A DNA stretch of 64,000 bases from Hofstenia miamia (taxonomy: Eukaryota > Xenacoelomorpha > Acoela), in contig SCFE01000097.1 of the NCBI GenBank assembly GCA_004352715.1, forward strand, positions 1,726,351 through 1,790,350, read 5' to 3'. The position numbers and the translations under genes are program-made. How positions within the stretch are numbered: the first letter of the stretch is position 1; each line of letters begins with the position of its first letter. The notes under the pieces were generated by a model, which did no database searches, was not told the DNA's origin, and worked only from the letters and a program-made list of their open reading frames with translations. This document shows positions 31,589-47,000 of this stretch, one piece after another.

Positions 31589-34500
31589 CTAAAGTACCAT
31601 TCATGGTTTAAAAAATTAATTGAAGGTCAGAATGCTTCTTTTCAAATCATGTACACAATCATTGTGGTGCTAAACTTAAATTTAACTTGCTATTTTACAA
31701 ACGTCGTTTCAAAAAATTCTTCAATGATTTAAACGGAATTTTGTGTAAACATCATTTATATATATATATATATATAACGTTTCAATTGTTTGGAACATAT
31801 TTGCAAATATCAAGAAACAGTCAAAGTTGCTTGTTGCACCCGTGAGGTTCAAAATCTTATAAATACATTAACATTAGGCATCGAGAGAATTTAAATCTTT
31901 TTCAAAAATTCGAAATTTTCAAAGAAAACTTGCTAATCTTTTCAACAACTTCAGTCACAGCATACGCTTTAATAGAAATTTTCCCCATTGCACTAAAGTA
32001 TGTTCCCCAATAGACCTGCAAATGCATCAAGATTTTCAAATTTACAAATAGGCTTGGAGAACATTCTTTGTAAATGTGGAAAACGGCTTACCCTCTAAAA
32101 CGGATGCCAGACTCTTTGTTAAATGCAGGATTTCTTGGTGTATTTTGGGTAGAGATCTGCGCGGTGTGGTAATGTTACATCGAGTTCTGAACTGTGTTAC
32201 GGTGGAAGTGGGCAAGGGCAAGGCACCTGAGGAGATGAATGTTGAAAGTGATATCTTTCAATACCTTCATCATGGTGAGTAGCCAGGATCATATGCTCCA
32301 AACTGCTTACTTCAATAGGAAATAATTAGAAATTTTTTGATTTCATTAAAATAACATTGTGAGAATAACATTATGGGGAACATAATATTAGAAATTAATG
32401 TTTTTTTGTGTTTTGGAATAATTTTTCTCGTTTAATGGCATGACAGGTCCTATTTAAGAGATCAACATTCACCCTACACCTATTGATTATTGTGCTTATG
32501 AAAGAGGGAGACCATTGTGATTTTTCCCGATTGGGCAGGTACGGATCCCTCCCTTCTAAATATGCATCTGTCTCAAACCTATGAAAATCTTGAAAATCAT
32601 ACATCCCATTTTTTTTGAAGAGATACGCTTCATTAAGTGTAGATGCTTAATAATAAACTTATGATTGTCATTTGTTATTTTGCGCACACCCAACTCAGTT
32701 GATTACCTGAAAGCCGACAAAAAATATAACAGATTAGAAATGTTTCAAAGAATAGCTGGGCTATTTGATGGATTTTGAAAATAATCGAAAGAATATTGTG
32801 ATCAGGAGAGTGATATTAGTTGAACCACATAAAAAACTTTTAGCTACTATTTTATGACTCTTTCGAATAGACAGCTATTTGACCTCGTTTATCTTTTTGC
32901 TATTTAGTTTTCACTTGATGAATGAAAGCATACAGCAGTTTGCAAACATATGGTAAACGCTTTTGTAATTCACACATACTAGCTTGACCCAAATGAGAAG
33001 GGTGAAAGAGGCAATCATAGTGTAAAAGAAATCTTTGGGCAAAATATTGTACCTCTCTGGATTACACAAAACTTGTTGTTACTCAAAAGCTCCCTTGGTA
33101 TCTTGTTCCGGTGAAAGGTTTGCGAAAATCAAACATTTTGCAAGAACACCCCATAGGAGCTGTTGGTTTTGAATTCCAATTCACTCACATGTTTCCGGAC
33201 TTTAAACAACTTTTAAGCAACCATTACTATTTTAATAAAAAATACGCATCTATAATCACAGCCTAGTTATGATTATGACAAAGCTTATGAAAAGAATTTA
33301 TTTATATCCAATGAAAATGAAACCAACTTTAACTTTAAAGTTCTTGCAAGTGCCTGCGAATTCCATGCTAATGCTTGAAAACTTGAAAGCAAATTTTAAA
33401 TGATATTAAAGATTCAAAAATGTTTACGTTGGTTCATTAATGTATATATTTGAAAATTTTTCATGCAAAATAAGATAATTTTTCTGGAAACTTCAATTAA
33501 AAATTAATTTGTTTGATATATTAAGAACACATTTAAAACAGAAGCTAGGCTGTTTAAGGTTAGAAAGGACAAACCGTTTTCCGATCCACCATTTACAAAG
33601 AATTTTCTTTATGCCTAGTTCCAAATTTAAAAATCTTGGGGCATGGGTAGGTCTACTATAAACATACATCTATTCAATGTTAAAAATTTCTATTAAAACG
33701 TATTACTGTGGTATAGATTTTTGAATAGATTAACAAGTTTTCTTAGAAATTTTCGAATTTTTTGAAAAAGATTTAAATTCTCTCCAGACTTAGTGTTAAT
33801 GTATTTAGAAGGTTCGAGCCACTAGATGCAACAAGGAACGTTGACTGTTTCTTAATCTGCGCAAAGATATTCCAAACCCATTGGGCGTGCCGTGCGAAAA
33901 GTCACGAGGTTGCGGGGCCGAAGGCACACCATTAATAATTTTTGAGCTATAAGCGTTTGAAGTTTTTTTATAGGATCATGAAAATTTTTTAAAAATCCCC
34001 AGGCTGTTAAAGGTTAAGCTGATGTCACTTCCATGGAATATACTGCGGATCTTAAAGCTAGTAACTAGTTAAGGGCCTGAACAATATATACCTGAAATAG
34101 AAATCAGGACAAATGAATGTCTTGAAAATCTTTGAAGAAAATATGCGTAAATTCCCCCTAAAACTTCTCCAACACCTATCATCGCACCACAGATACCAAT
34201 AGCCTGCTTACAATTAGTTATTAACAGCGAATTGCCGACTGAAGTTCCATAAACACCTAAACTACGAGGCTAATGCTTCAATAAAGGCAATTTACTAGCG
34301 ATAAATATAAAATGCCTTATTTAAAATATTTTCTAATGAAAATCCATTGTCGTGGATGAACTATGTTGAAAGAGCGTACTTACAAATCACTCGATATATT
34401 GATTAGCAAACCTTTATATGAATATCACAATATACTTTTCTATTGTGCTTTTTTTCTTTCCTGGATTCAATGACAACATTTAAAAAGCAGTAAAAGAAAT

Positions 34501-34969
34501 ATTTTAACATTCATGTAAACACAGTGTACCTCCGGAAATGAATTTTATCATATAATCTACAATTTCTTATGGACAGGTGAAAACACTAAATCCATGTTTA
34601 TATAATTTGATTTTAGGGGACTAGAGTAAATTTAAGCGTTTACTTTAATTTCTTGCTTCTGCAAATAATTTTACACAATAGTTTTCGCAATGAAAAACGT
34701 TGACGTTGCTAACGGGATAATATAATTAAGCTAGTTTTCAGAACAGAAGCAAGTCACTAAATATGCGGTTTATTGAAGGTCATACCTGTATAGAATCCCA
34801 TTGCAATTCCTACGGAAATAAAAATGGGAAAACATGTCTTGAGAGCGTTGCTAGTATAAAACAGCTTAAATGCTGAAATGGCAATATCAACTACACTTTG
34901 AATCGAAAATTTCTCTCTTGAAGCACTCTAAAAGTTAATGATAATTTCATGTTTAAATTTAAACTGCAG

Positions 34970-35002
<33 letters not shown>

Positions 35003-35067
35003 NNNNNNNNNNNNNNNNNNNNNNNNNNNNNNNNNNNNNNNNNNNNNNNNNNNNNNNNNNNNNNNNN

Positions 35068-35099
<32 letters not shown>

Positions 35100-38000
35100 C
35101 CAAAATCACTATGGGAAAACACTGGAGCAATGAAATCAGAGACTGCTCTATCAATAGTAACATTTTCATTGTAAGTATTTTCTCGGTAATTTTGTATCTC
35201 GGAAAATGCGTTGCTAAGGCCGTTGCTATGGACTGGGAACTGCGAATACAACAACTAAAAGGGTAAATTCTGGGTGTTAGGTAACGTTTTTGATATAAAG
35301 CTTTATGCCAATACAGAGTAGACACCCTAAAGTTTCAAATGATTTTTTAAAATTTTTGAATTTTTGTAAAAACCCTGTTATTTACTATATATAATGCCAC
35401 CTTAAGGGAAGACCGAATTTATGTCTACGAAGTGAAAATGACTTACATAAACAAAGTTGGCGAATTCTTGTTGCGGAACATTGCAATAATGATGGTATTT
35501 AAATAGCATGTGTAAACTGGTGCAACAATATAAACTACATTGATTACAAATTTCATTGTTGATCAACATAAATGAAGAGTACGCAAAATATTGAAGTCAA
35601 TTGTCCGAAAATTGCTTCTACAAGCAATTGTGGAATGTGCTACGGTTGATAAGTTCAACACAGAGTTGTAACTGGCCAAAATTCTCAAACTTTCATATCT
35701 GATTCAACATGTATATAGCTTTCCATATGCTTACTACGCATTATTCTCAAATGTTGTATTTGCTATTCTTTTCCACATGATGTCATTGGTAGTGTAAATA
35801 GAGGGCTAAAGTTCAATAGAGATTCTTCTGATCTGAACTTTAAAGAATGTTACTTTTTTACTTCAAATGTAATGAAAGAATTGTTTATGTATTAATAAAA
35901 ATCCAAAAAAAGAGGTCAGTCCTCTATCCAAATGAAGAAGTTGCACGAAAGCAGGCGAAGGGGAGATACACATGTCGCAGGTTCCAAACCAACAGCACAC
36001 TACTTGACGGTGACCCACTGGCAGTGGGCCACTGCACACAGTTCATAAGGAAGATGTATCAATCGTGTACTTTGAAACCAAAAGCTGGATGTGAGAAATG
36101 CAACGTACATCTTTGCTTAATAAAAGACAAAAATTGTTCAAAATATTATTGCTTAGGTGCATTAAAGTAAAAATTTGAAACGTCTTTTGTTTATTAACAC
36201 GGATTTAGTTTTTACTTTCTATAATATTAAGACAAACCAGAATATATGTTTGAATTTAGAATATTTCAGGGGATAAATTCATTTTACGAGCAAATAAAAT
36301 TTCACGTAGTATACCGCCAAAATAAACTCTCGAAAATAACTAGATTGCGCAGACAAACGACGAATAGAAAGAATCTGTTGAAGATAAAATTTAAACAAGA
36401 AAGTGAAGAAATTAAATTACACAAAAGGGTTCATTTTGAAAAAAATCATTAATAGTATATTCTACAATGGGAGAATTAAACTGAGAAATAAATCAGATTT
36501 ACGCATTTCACACAAAAATTTAGCTGTCCTAAGATTCGAATTGGAATCCAAAACCTATTATGATTCAGATTTGATTTCGTATAATTGGAAAGCACTACTA
36601 TATATTTGGTTAATATTTAATTTCTATTAAGTTTTCGAAATTCGGTTTAAATGTAAGTCGAAGGTTTTGCTAGAAATAGAATGGTATTAAATTCATAGAC
36701 GCCGCGAGGGGGTGGCAAGAGGGGGTAACTGCCCTCCCTTTCATGGTGAGTTGATTGAATTGATTAAAGTTTTATCAAATCGAAATTCCGAATTTATTAG
36801 TAATACTTGACTTAAATAAATTTAAAATATATTCACTATTGGGCTAAACGGATTGGAACATATTTTTACTGTATGAAATACATTTATCCACTTTTCAATT
36901 CTAATGTATATAGATGTATAGATGTGAATTATACTATTATAACACGCAAGTCATTTTTAGGTGAATGAAAATTGTTTCTAGATCGTTATAAAAAATCTTT
37001 AATTCCTTAAACCATGTTGAATCTTTGATTAATATCTAAAAAATAATGGTGTTATTTTGAAATTTATTTCCATTTGAAATGCATTATATCGGATATAAAT
37101 TGTCCTATAATTGATTTCAAAATAGTTTAGTGGTAGAAAATAAAAAAATATAGGCGCATATTCTTATATTTTACACATGGGATGGGAGATTAAAGCAGAT
37201 TCTAGCACAATACTTCGGATAATCAAATGTTTGGAAAATAAAATTTCATCTCCTTGTTCTCTTTCAATTAAATTATTAATTTTCCTCAAAAAGAAATTGA
37301 TTTGAAATAAGATATTTTTTAAACAAAAACAGGTTTCTAAAATATCACATCTCACATATGCAAAAATTTTTTTGCCCCTCCTTTAAGAGGTTTCTTGCAG
37401 CGCCCTTGGATAAATTATTACATTTATATATTTATTTGAGAATAGATAAATCGTTAATATCATTTTAAAACGATGGTTTCGACTTTCTAGAATTCGGCCT
37501 CATATAAACATATTTCGATAGCTTTTTTATTAAACACCCTAAGTTATTAGAAGTGTTAGAATCTTGTCTTCATAGTGTGAGGTGAAACATTCGAATGCCG
37601 GTGAAGACCAGAGTGATGTGTCATTCATGCCAATGTCTATGCCAGTATTCTCTTGACAAAATTCTATGGTCTAAAAAACGGGTCTTCGGTTCACTTATTT
37701 TACAATTTTACCGGGTCAAATGCTATCCCGATCGAATGGGTCAAGGGGTTATATTTTGTGACACAGTTGGAACTCTTGTTTATAGTGTAGAATAGAGATG
37801 CAAGCACGTCGACACTGTCCACCCTATCGGACCGGACCTTTCTTTACATGTTCGTTAGATAATTTTTATACGAAACTATGTAGAGATCAAAAAATTTTTT
37901 GGCCAAATCATCTCCAACAGTCTACACTTATTTCTAGAAAGATGGAAAATCAGAAGAAAAGCGTACTCATACTGGCACCTTTTGTTTAGAGGCACTGGAA

Positions 38001-41000
38001 AAGAAACGAATTACACAGCACGTTAATTATGCAAAACCCTGTAGAAGTAGTGAAATTATAGGGTGAGTTATATTAGGTTACATTTTTACACAACCTTGGG
38101 ATGGCCAGACGCCTTAAGTGCTCAATATGCCTTGGGTTGGGTTGTGTTTGTTCAAAATGTATTAGTTGAGATTTTGGTTGGATTAGGTTAGGTCAAGATA
38201 TTTTGCCCCATTTACAGTCCTGGTGTGATTTACTTAATTCAAATGAATAGAAGTGTGTGCTTCATCAAGCGGACATTTAGGCCAGAAAATTTGCAAAAAG
38301 GTACAATGGTAAAAACGACATAAAAATGGGTATAATCGAAAAGTTTTCTTCATAAATCATTATAAATATTTCTATTATAACGAATAAACATCACTTTTTT
38401 CAGTCTGCTCCAAAATATAAAGCTGATCTTCAATGAATGTTTTAAAAATAGAAAAAAAACGCTCTACATCAACAGATGTTACTGGTGCATTGGTAAAAAG
38501 TGCAACTTTGTTTGGTTCCTGAAAATCAATGCCCCTCGTATGATTTTCAGCTTTTCAGTGGCTATTATTTTTTGCCAAATCTGTGGGATACTTCTAAAAA
38601 ACTGTTTCAGCATATGCATTTTTGTTGTTAACTAAGTTGATCAGCTTCTCTTCGATTTTTTGTAAACCACACATTGATTTGGGGTTCGGTCACATTGTAA
38701 GTTCGACCTTGACTCTCAAAAACATACTCATTTAATAATCAAAAATTTAATACAAATCCCACGTTTTTCATAACAAGGCTGTCATTAAATTATTCGAGAG
38801 ATCTGGCTGAAAACTTGCAGTTTTGACAGTTGACCAAAATTGCTTAAGATCAACCCAATGTGTTACAAGATTTGAACACAAGGGGAATAAAATTAACATA
38901 TGATTTTAACCAATCCCATTATGCGTAAGTGTTGGCGTTAAAGTGGATCATTTAGGCCCGAAAATGGTTAATTAAGCAATTTAAAAGCATGAAGGCAAGT
39001 GCGAAGTGCTTCTTCGTGGTGTGCTAAAAGAAATTAACGATTAAGTTCAAATAGATGACACAAGAACCTCGATAGATATCAAATGATTCAAGCTAAAGGA
39101 TTTTGCCAATTCGCCTCGTTCTACCCTATATATTTTGTGTTTAATAGTTTGTATGAATGCGTGGTCATTTTTACTCTTATCAATTGATAACAAGTTAGAT
39201 TTATCCACAGACGCATTGCTACTGCAGCGCCTCCTGTTGTATCTTTGAGGCGATTGATATTTTTATAGAGCTTCACTGCATTCTGAACGCCGGCTAGACT
39301 ATGTAGATTGTGTTCTTTTTGCATAAACAATGCATGCATATTTTAAAAGCATGAAATGCCAACAATTGCGATGACTTCATAAATAACGTTCAAAATCTAA
39401 AAGCACTTCAGATTATGAAATAAAGTAAGATTACCTGCATTAGATGTTACAATTGAGCCCTGGAGTGCCAAGGCCTTTCAATAATGCTTGATTTTTCAGC
39501 AATAACATATTTAGTATATTGCAATATTTTAATTTCACGACACGGTTTATTTTATACCTGCAATCAAAGGTAATCAAGCAATATTTGCACTCACAAATTA
39601 TTGCAGTACAATAATGGCAATAATTGTGGAGTGGCAAACTCTATGTTGCAATTATTGAGGAAACTTAACCATATATTTACTAACGACTCTTAAATTTCTA
39701 GAATAAAAAAATGTTTCCAAGTAAGGTTATGTATGTTACGAATAACAAATTCTTACGTCACTTGGGATTTTAATGAAAAGAAAAACGACAGTCCCGATAA
39801 GAGCAAGGCCTGCAGTGATAGAAAAAACTGTGATTCGGGATTGATTGGTAATGGATGACACGTCTGAAAAGTTGAAAACTATTACGAGGTTTCCCGCAAT
39901 CATATTGCACTGGTACATAACCCAGAAAATTGCAGAGTGCGCGCTAATTTTTTCCGGAGTAGTGCTGACAGCGAAGCAATGGCCATACGCAGTCCAAAGC
40001 AAGCCAGTACCTAGGTAATTCATGATTAATCTTAAATTTATGCTTTTAAGGAATTAGATATATAAACGAATAATTCCTTCGATGTCAAAACTTGAATTGG
40101 TCATCCGAATTCTCATTTGAATTTTAGACCGGAAACCCGTCCTGAATTATCGATAACCCTAACAAACCCAACCCGAAAGTTGCCCTTAACCCCAAGATAT
40201 GCAACAAAAAACAACAACAGAGCCGATCACCAACCCGAAATCGGCCCGAGTCTGAGAATCTGGTGGGCATCCATTCAAAATATATCCAGGAAAACTTGAT
40301 TATTGTCTACAAAGTTCTATTAATGTTTAGATTAATACTGGAGACGAGATTATTTGTTATAAAAACTACTTAATGAAATGAAGAGAAGTAGAAAGACCTA
40401 ACCATAAATAAAATATCTCTGTTGGGCCTATACAGATACAGATCAGAGATGCAACTGGGTCACAACTCAGTTAATAATTTAAATAATAACAATTTATCAA
40501 GAAGATTAAATTTTAGATTTCAAATCATTTTTATTTAAAGGCAATGAAGACTATAGATTGTGATTCCAAAGTGTTTTATTTTTCCGAGTAATCTACCCTG
40601 CAGCTGAAAAATTTCTCCAAGTTTGTGATGGTAATCCGTGATAATGCAATTTTTTCTTAACTATGCTAACAATGCTGCATTTTTTGTTTCCCAATCTGGA
40701 GAATCTGATGGTAAATGTTGGGTCAAATCAGTTTGTTGTTGGTTGTTATCCAATCTCGAAATTATCGAATGAAATTGTAAAATTGAGTGGAGTAGTTACA
40801 ACATCTCTTTGAAGTGATGACTGATGATTTAAATGGGTTGTTCTGGAAAAGGGAACTTCCTAGTCACAATGCAATAGCTGATATGTCATGACTACTACAT
40901 AAAAATGGTATTCAATCAGTTTTATCAAAACATTGATACAGTGACCCCACGATTCAGTTCTAAAAACCTTAATCCGGGGTCCTCCAGATTCATCTCTGAT

Positions 41001-44000
41001 AAAGATATTTGGCTTGTTGCTGTTTCATTTATAGAAACATTTGAAAAAAATATAGAAAAATCTAAAGCTTAGATCTGCAAAATATTAATAGTCAACAAGC
41101 AATCCTATTTATATTAAATTGAAATAATTTGCAAGCTTTACTGGGATTTTCATAAATTTAAAAATGGCTAACTTTGTAAATTTCCTTTTACAAAGTGCTT
41201 AACCGTTTTCAATAAGCCAAATTGAAAAAAACAAGAATTATATGGTACTCACAGCCAAGAGCAACTTGCCATGGATATTAATTGTCATGAGCTGCTTTCA
41301 TTTTTTACTCAAATCAGTTTGACAGATTGATTTCAGATTTCATTGTAATGTATATAAAAGCACATACTAAATTGCTATAAAAGTTCGAACAAACATAATT
41401 ACAGAGGTAACAGATTTGCGGGAATACAAGGTTTGCCGGAGCATAATTAATTGATACTACCATAGCCAGCTAAATAGAAAGCAATGATACTGCTCCCACT
41501 CCCGACAAAAATTTTCCGCCCGCTCTCGCAACCCTTCTTTTAGAATTTCCATGAACATAAAACATGATCTGCTGTATTATTGAACTATACTTCATTGAAT
41601 AATGTATTTTATGATAACTAAGAGTTCGTACATCAGCATTCTGAATGAAAAACTCAGCATGTTATAAAAAACTATAATTTTTTAAATGAGATACTGAGAA
41701 CTGGTATATCTAGGAGAGGGGGGCTTCTGAAATCCCTCCCAATCTGCTAATTTTTTCTTTAACATATTAAATTCGCTATGTAACATACTTCAAATGATGT
41801 TCAAAATGTATTCATAATACTATTGACTTTTATAAAACTTTAAAATTTTAGCATTTTTTGTAACAAATTTCTGAAATTTTGAACGCTGTTTTGCATTAAT
41901 TGCACAGATTTTGTTGTACAAAAAATAATTACCCATTTCATTTAAAAACCTAGTAATATTAGGGATTCACCATCTCCTTCATCTCAATGGTATTTTAAAT
42001 GGTAGAAGGTTCGATCCTAAACCTACAAAAATGCAACTTCATTCCTACATAGAACTTTTATGATCAGCTAAGATCATTCAATTCTCAAATTACTGATTTG
42101 CTAAGAATTGCGAGTTTCAAAATTATTGATATGATACCCCCATTTCTAGACCTCTTTTGGTATTCTCCAGAAATATGAAATTGTAATTACTATTTTACAG
42201 AAAAAATTAATGCTAAAGATTAACCAACCACCAATGCACATTAAAAGTAACTCAGTAAAACTAAGTCTATGTAAAATGTTTCCTTTTCTTGAGAGATTTC
42301 AAAAACTAATAGAGTCACGAGGAAATTATTCGCAATTACTGGTCCTGATACCAGATTTCCCCATTTCATTTAAAAACCTAGTAATATTAGGGATTCACCG
42401 TCTCCTTCATCTCAATGGTATTTTAAATGGTAGAAGTTTCGATCCTAAACCTACAAAAATGCAACTTCATTCCTACATAGAACTTTTATGATCAGCTAAG
42501 ATCATTCAATTCTCAAATTACTGATTTGCTAAGAATTGCGAGTTTCAAAATTATTGATATGATACCCCCATTTCTAGACCTCTTTTTGTATACTCCAGAA
42601 ATATGAAATTGTAATTACTATTTTACAGAAAAAATTAATGCTAAAGATTAACCAACCACCAATGCACATTAAAAGTAACTCAGTAAAACTAAGTCTATGT
42701 AAAATGTTTCCTTTTCTTGAGAGATTTCAAAAACTAATAGAGTCACGAGGAAATTATTCGCAATTACTGGTCCTGATACCAGATTTTAGCATTTTTTGTA
42801 ACAAATTTCTGAAATTTTGAACGCTGTTTTGCATTAATTGCACAGATTTTGTTGTACAAAAAATAATTACCCATTTCATTTAAAAACCTAGTAATATTAG
42901 GGATTCACCATCTCCTTCATCTCAATGGTATTTTAAATGGTAGAAGGTTCGATCCTAAACCTACAAAAATGCAACTTCATTCCTACATAGAACTTTTATG
43001 ATCAGCTAAGATCATTCAATTCTCAAATTACTGATTTGCTAAGAATTGCGAGTTTCAAATTTATTGATATGATATCTCCATTTCTAGACCTCTTTTTGTA
43101 TTCTCCAGAAATATGAAATTGTAATTACTATTTTACAGAAACAATTAATGCTAAAGATTAACCAACCACCAATGCACATTAAAAGTAACTCAGTAAAACT
43201 AACAGTCTATGTAAAATGTTTCCTTTTCAAAAACTAATAGAGTCACGAGGAAATTATTCGCAATTACTGGTCCTGATACCAGACCCACAAGACATGGGAT
43301 AGGATCAGTATGAAACCAGAACTAAATTTTCAGTTTCAAACTTAGACTGGAAGCAATTTGAATTAATATTTGCTATTATATTTACTTGCTAAGCTAAAAT
43401 ATGTCTGTAATACTGTATCTCCATTCAATATTCTGTTTTGTTAATAATGCATAATTTTAGCACAAATAGAGGATCTATATATAAATATAAATTAAAACAC
43501 CATAGTAGAAAGTTCGACTAGAAAATCAGCAAGAACTTTCAAATTCTTATCATAACATGTAAAGAAATTTATGAAGATTCAAAACTTAATCAAAGTTAGA
43601 ATGAAAAATATTATGGAAAAATCGAGTTTAAGAGAGTCAGTACCCCCATCAAAAATTTCTAGATCCGCCCCTATATGTTGCATATATCACCTATATTCTG
43701 ACTGGGNATATATATATATTTCGAAATTTGTAAAAATTAGAGAAAAAAATAATCTGAAAATATTTAAATTTTCACTCTCGCTGCCGCTCCTACTTCCAGT
43801 TCAAAAATTCCTGCCGATCCCGCAAAACTCTAATGAATACCGTACTACGTAGTATGCTATATTTGTTTGAATTAATATTATATTCTAGCATATAAATTTT
43901 CTGATTAATATTAGTACTATGTAAAACAAATATTAAGATAATAAAGCATAATACCAACTCCTGCAAGCCCATTGAAAACATAGAAGAGCCCATTAATAGG

Positions 44001-47000
44001 CCAGATTAAGTTAACCGAGAACAGCGCAAATGTGATCCCTCCAATAACAAGTGATGGGATTGTTCCAATTGAGGTGACAATTATGGGTGTAAGAGCACAT
44101 GTAAGAGCATTTGTTAAAAACCCAATCGCCAAACCGAAGTAACCATACAAATTAAAATCTAAAATTAAATATTTTAATAGGAACTTAGTGACACAATTTT
44201 ATTAAACAATAACAATTTTGAAGACAAATACTTGCCCGCCGTCAATTATAACATGTTTGGTTTTAGATATCAAAATCTTTTTGCAATGTTTCAAAACATC
44301 TTCAATCAAATTATATTATTGGTTCTTGGCGTTCGTGGCTAAAGCGAAGAAATTATAATTGTAAAAGATTTGGTTATTGAAGCTGATGTCGTTAAAACGG
44401 CACAAGAGCCATATGAATGCGATTTCTAATTCTAAAAATTAAAAAAGCACTTAATCCGATTTATCCGTACGATCAAAGACAGTAAAATATGAAACCTAAG
44501 TGATTCGTGTGACTTTAAAGATAACAACTATTTTGGTCACAATTTCGAAGAATTGTCTCCAAACCTATTAATGACTGGAAATCTTGGAGTATTGACACCT
44601 TTATAGGTGAATATACTCTCATGTAATAGTAAACATTTCTACTTAAAAGTAGGCTCGGGCTCTAGTACTAAGTAGGCCTACCTGAAACTATTTTTCATAG
44701 ATACGCTCCGTATACCTAGTGATCAGATAAACTGGAGATCGATGTCCATAGGTGCAAGAAATACCCAAACTATTTCATTTTCTATTTCTAGACAGCCCCC
44801 ATCTTGGCGCACCTTTGACAATTTCAGAGGTAATGGTTAGGGGTGGGACCAAAACAATAATTTAAGCTGGTATGTTTAGAGAATTATCCTGTTCTGATTA
44901 CCCTGATTTTCTACTGAATAACTCAATTTTTTATTAAACTTGAGTTACATCATACATGTAGAAATTTTTATGACAAACAAAAGAGGTGAATGAGAAACGT
45001 AAGCAGGAATTTCTGATGGAGGTAACATCTCAATTGTGATCAAAAACTGTCGACATGTTGAAAAAATTGGTCCTTAACACTAGAACGCCCAACTTATGTN
45101 AAGAATTGTCTCCAAACCTATTAATGACTGGAAATCTTGGAGTATTGACACCTTTATAGGTGAATATACTCTCATGTAATAGTAAACATTTCTACTTAAA
45201 AGTAGGCTCGGGATCTAGCCCTCAGTAGGCCTACCTGAAACTATTTTTCATAGATACGCTCCGTATACCTAGTGATCAGATAAACTGGAGATCGATGTCC
45301 ATAGGTGCAAGAAATACCCAAACTATTTCATTTTCTATTTCTAGACAGCCCCCATCTTGGCGCACCTTTGACAATTTCAGAGGTAATGGTTAGGGGTGGG
45401 ACCAAAACAATAATTTAAGCTGGTATGTTTAGAGAATTATCCTGTTCTGATTACCCTGATTTTCTACTGAATAACTCAATTTTTTATTAAACTTGAGTTA
45501 CATCATACATGTAGAAATTTTTATGACAAACAAAAGAGGTGAATGAGAAACGTAAGCAGGAATTTCTGATGGAGGTAACATCTCAATTGTGATCAAAAAC
45601 TGTCGACATGTTGAAAAAATTGGTCCTTAACACTAGAACGCCCAACTTATGTACAGCCATTAACGCACATGGCGGTCACAAGTGACCGCATCAAATTATC
45701 TATTGCTAGCAATTTTTAAACATTAAAGTCTTTGAAAAAACGATGCTATTTCCAAAATGTTTTATTCTTTTCACAGCTAAACCACAAGAACATATTTTAT
45801 TGAAAATTTTGGCTTTCACAATATTATCACAATTATTTCGGCAGTTTTCAGTTCCGCTTACTGAGCATTTGAAGTGTTTCTCAAATCGATTCTGCATCGT
45901 GATGTTTTATGTATTTTGCACTTGAGAACATGAATAATCCAAGGAGGTTTTGGCAAATTTGGATGATGAAACCTTTGCTGGAAAATGTTGAATGCGATAC
46001 ATTCTTGTAGTAAATCTATGAATACATTCTCCACAGTCTCACATTCACTAGACGAGTTTTCAGTTGAAAAAGGATAGTTTTCCTCATGAAAATCACTTGA
46101 ATTCCCATCTTCAGAATCAAGATTAGCAAATACCAAAGCAGAAACCTCTTCACCCTCTCCTTTGTGGGGCCGTTCAGCCATTAGTAATACAGTGTAATCT
46201 TGTATTTAGATATTTCTGAAATGGGCAGGATTGGTGACTAAAATATCATTCTCAAGATTGATTCAATCCCTTAGATAACTAATAATATGTGGTTAAAATT
46301 GACGCACTGGGCGTTTGATGATTTTTCTTAAAAATACAAACAAAAAGACATTGCTCAATTCAATGGATCAAAGAAAGGAATAAAGTCAGCCAATTTGGGC
46401 AACCACTCAAAGGACTTGCTAAATAAAAGCAACCTTAAAAGGTAGCATTGGCTATATCAATGTTGCAAGAAGTCAATTTTGACCGCGTTGGGTGTTCTAG
46501 TGTTAAAGTGCATTTTATCAATTCACTTCTTAATTTCTAAAAATTTCTAAAAATCAATTTTGGAAATCTGAAGGGGTATTCACCACTTCATCATTGCTTA
46601 CGCCAAGGATCAGCTGTGACGAAAGGCAATTCCAATCTTGTGAGCGTTTTAGAGTGAAACACAAATGTTGCAAGATGGCGATATCATCAATGATCTCTTA
46701 TTTCACAGTAAATAAAATTTTTATTATGAAATAGTAATAAAAAAATTAAAAATTATTTCATATGAAAAATATTAAAATTCAATAATGATACATAGGAATA
46801 ATTTATGCGAAATTACAACACTGAAGCTCAGATTTTTCTAAAACTAGAAATATGATTATAGATAAGCGTTTACTTATATTCTTTCCAAAAATTATTTGGA
46901 CATTTAATTAAATGATCATAATTTAATGATATTTTTTAAAAGCACGGCATTTGCAAAACAAAGAAAACCTTGCTGTAAATTTGAAGAGACAGATTTTGCG

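Noticed and set aside
34891-35325. Tyr-Ile repeat proteins on both strands
   Set aside because: Translation of a (TA)n microsatellite around a gap; the same holds at 55448-56008 and 53416-53598.
40117-40299. C-rich tract with ccctaacaaacccaacccg as telomere-like repeat
   Set aside because: The words are irregular and do not repeat in tandem.
41846-43283. Tandem repeats as a CRISPR-like array
   Set aside because: The units are 430-510 bases long without short repeats and spacers, and the genome is eukaryotic.
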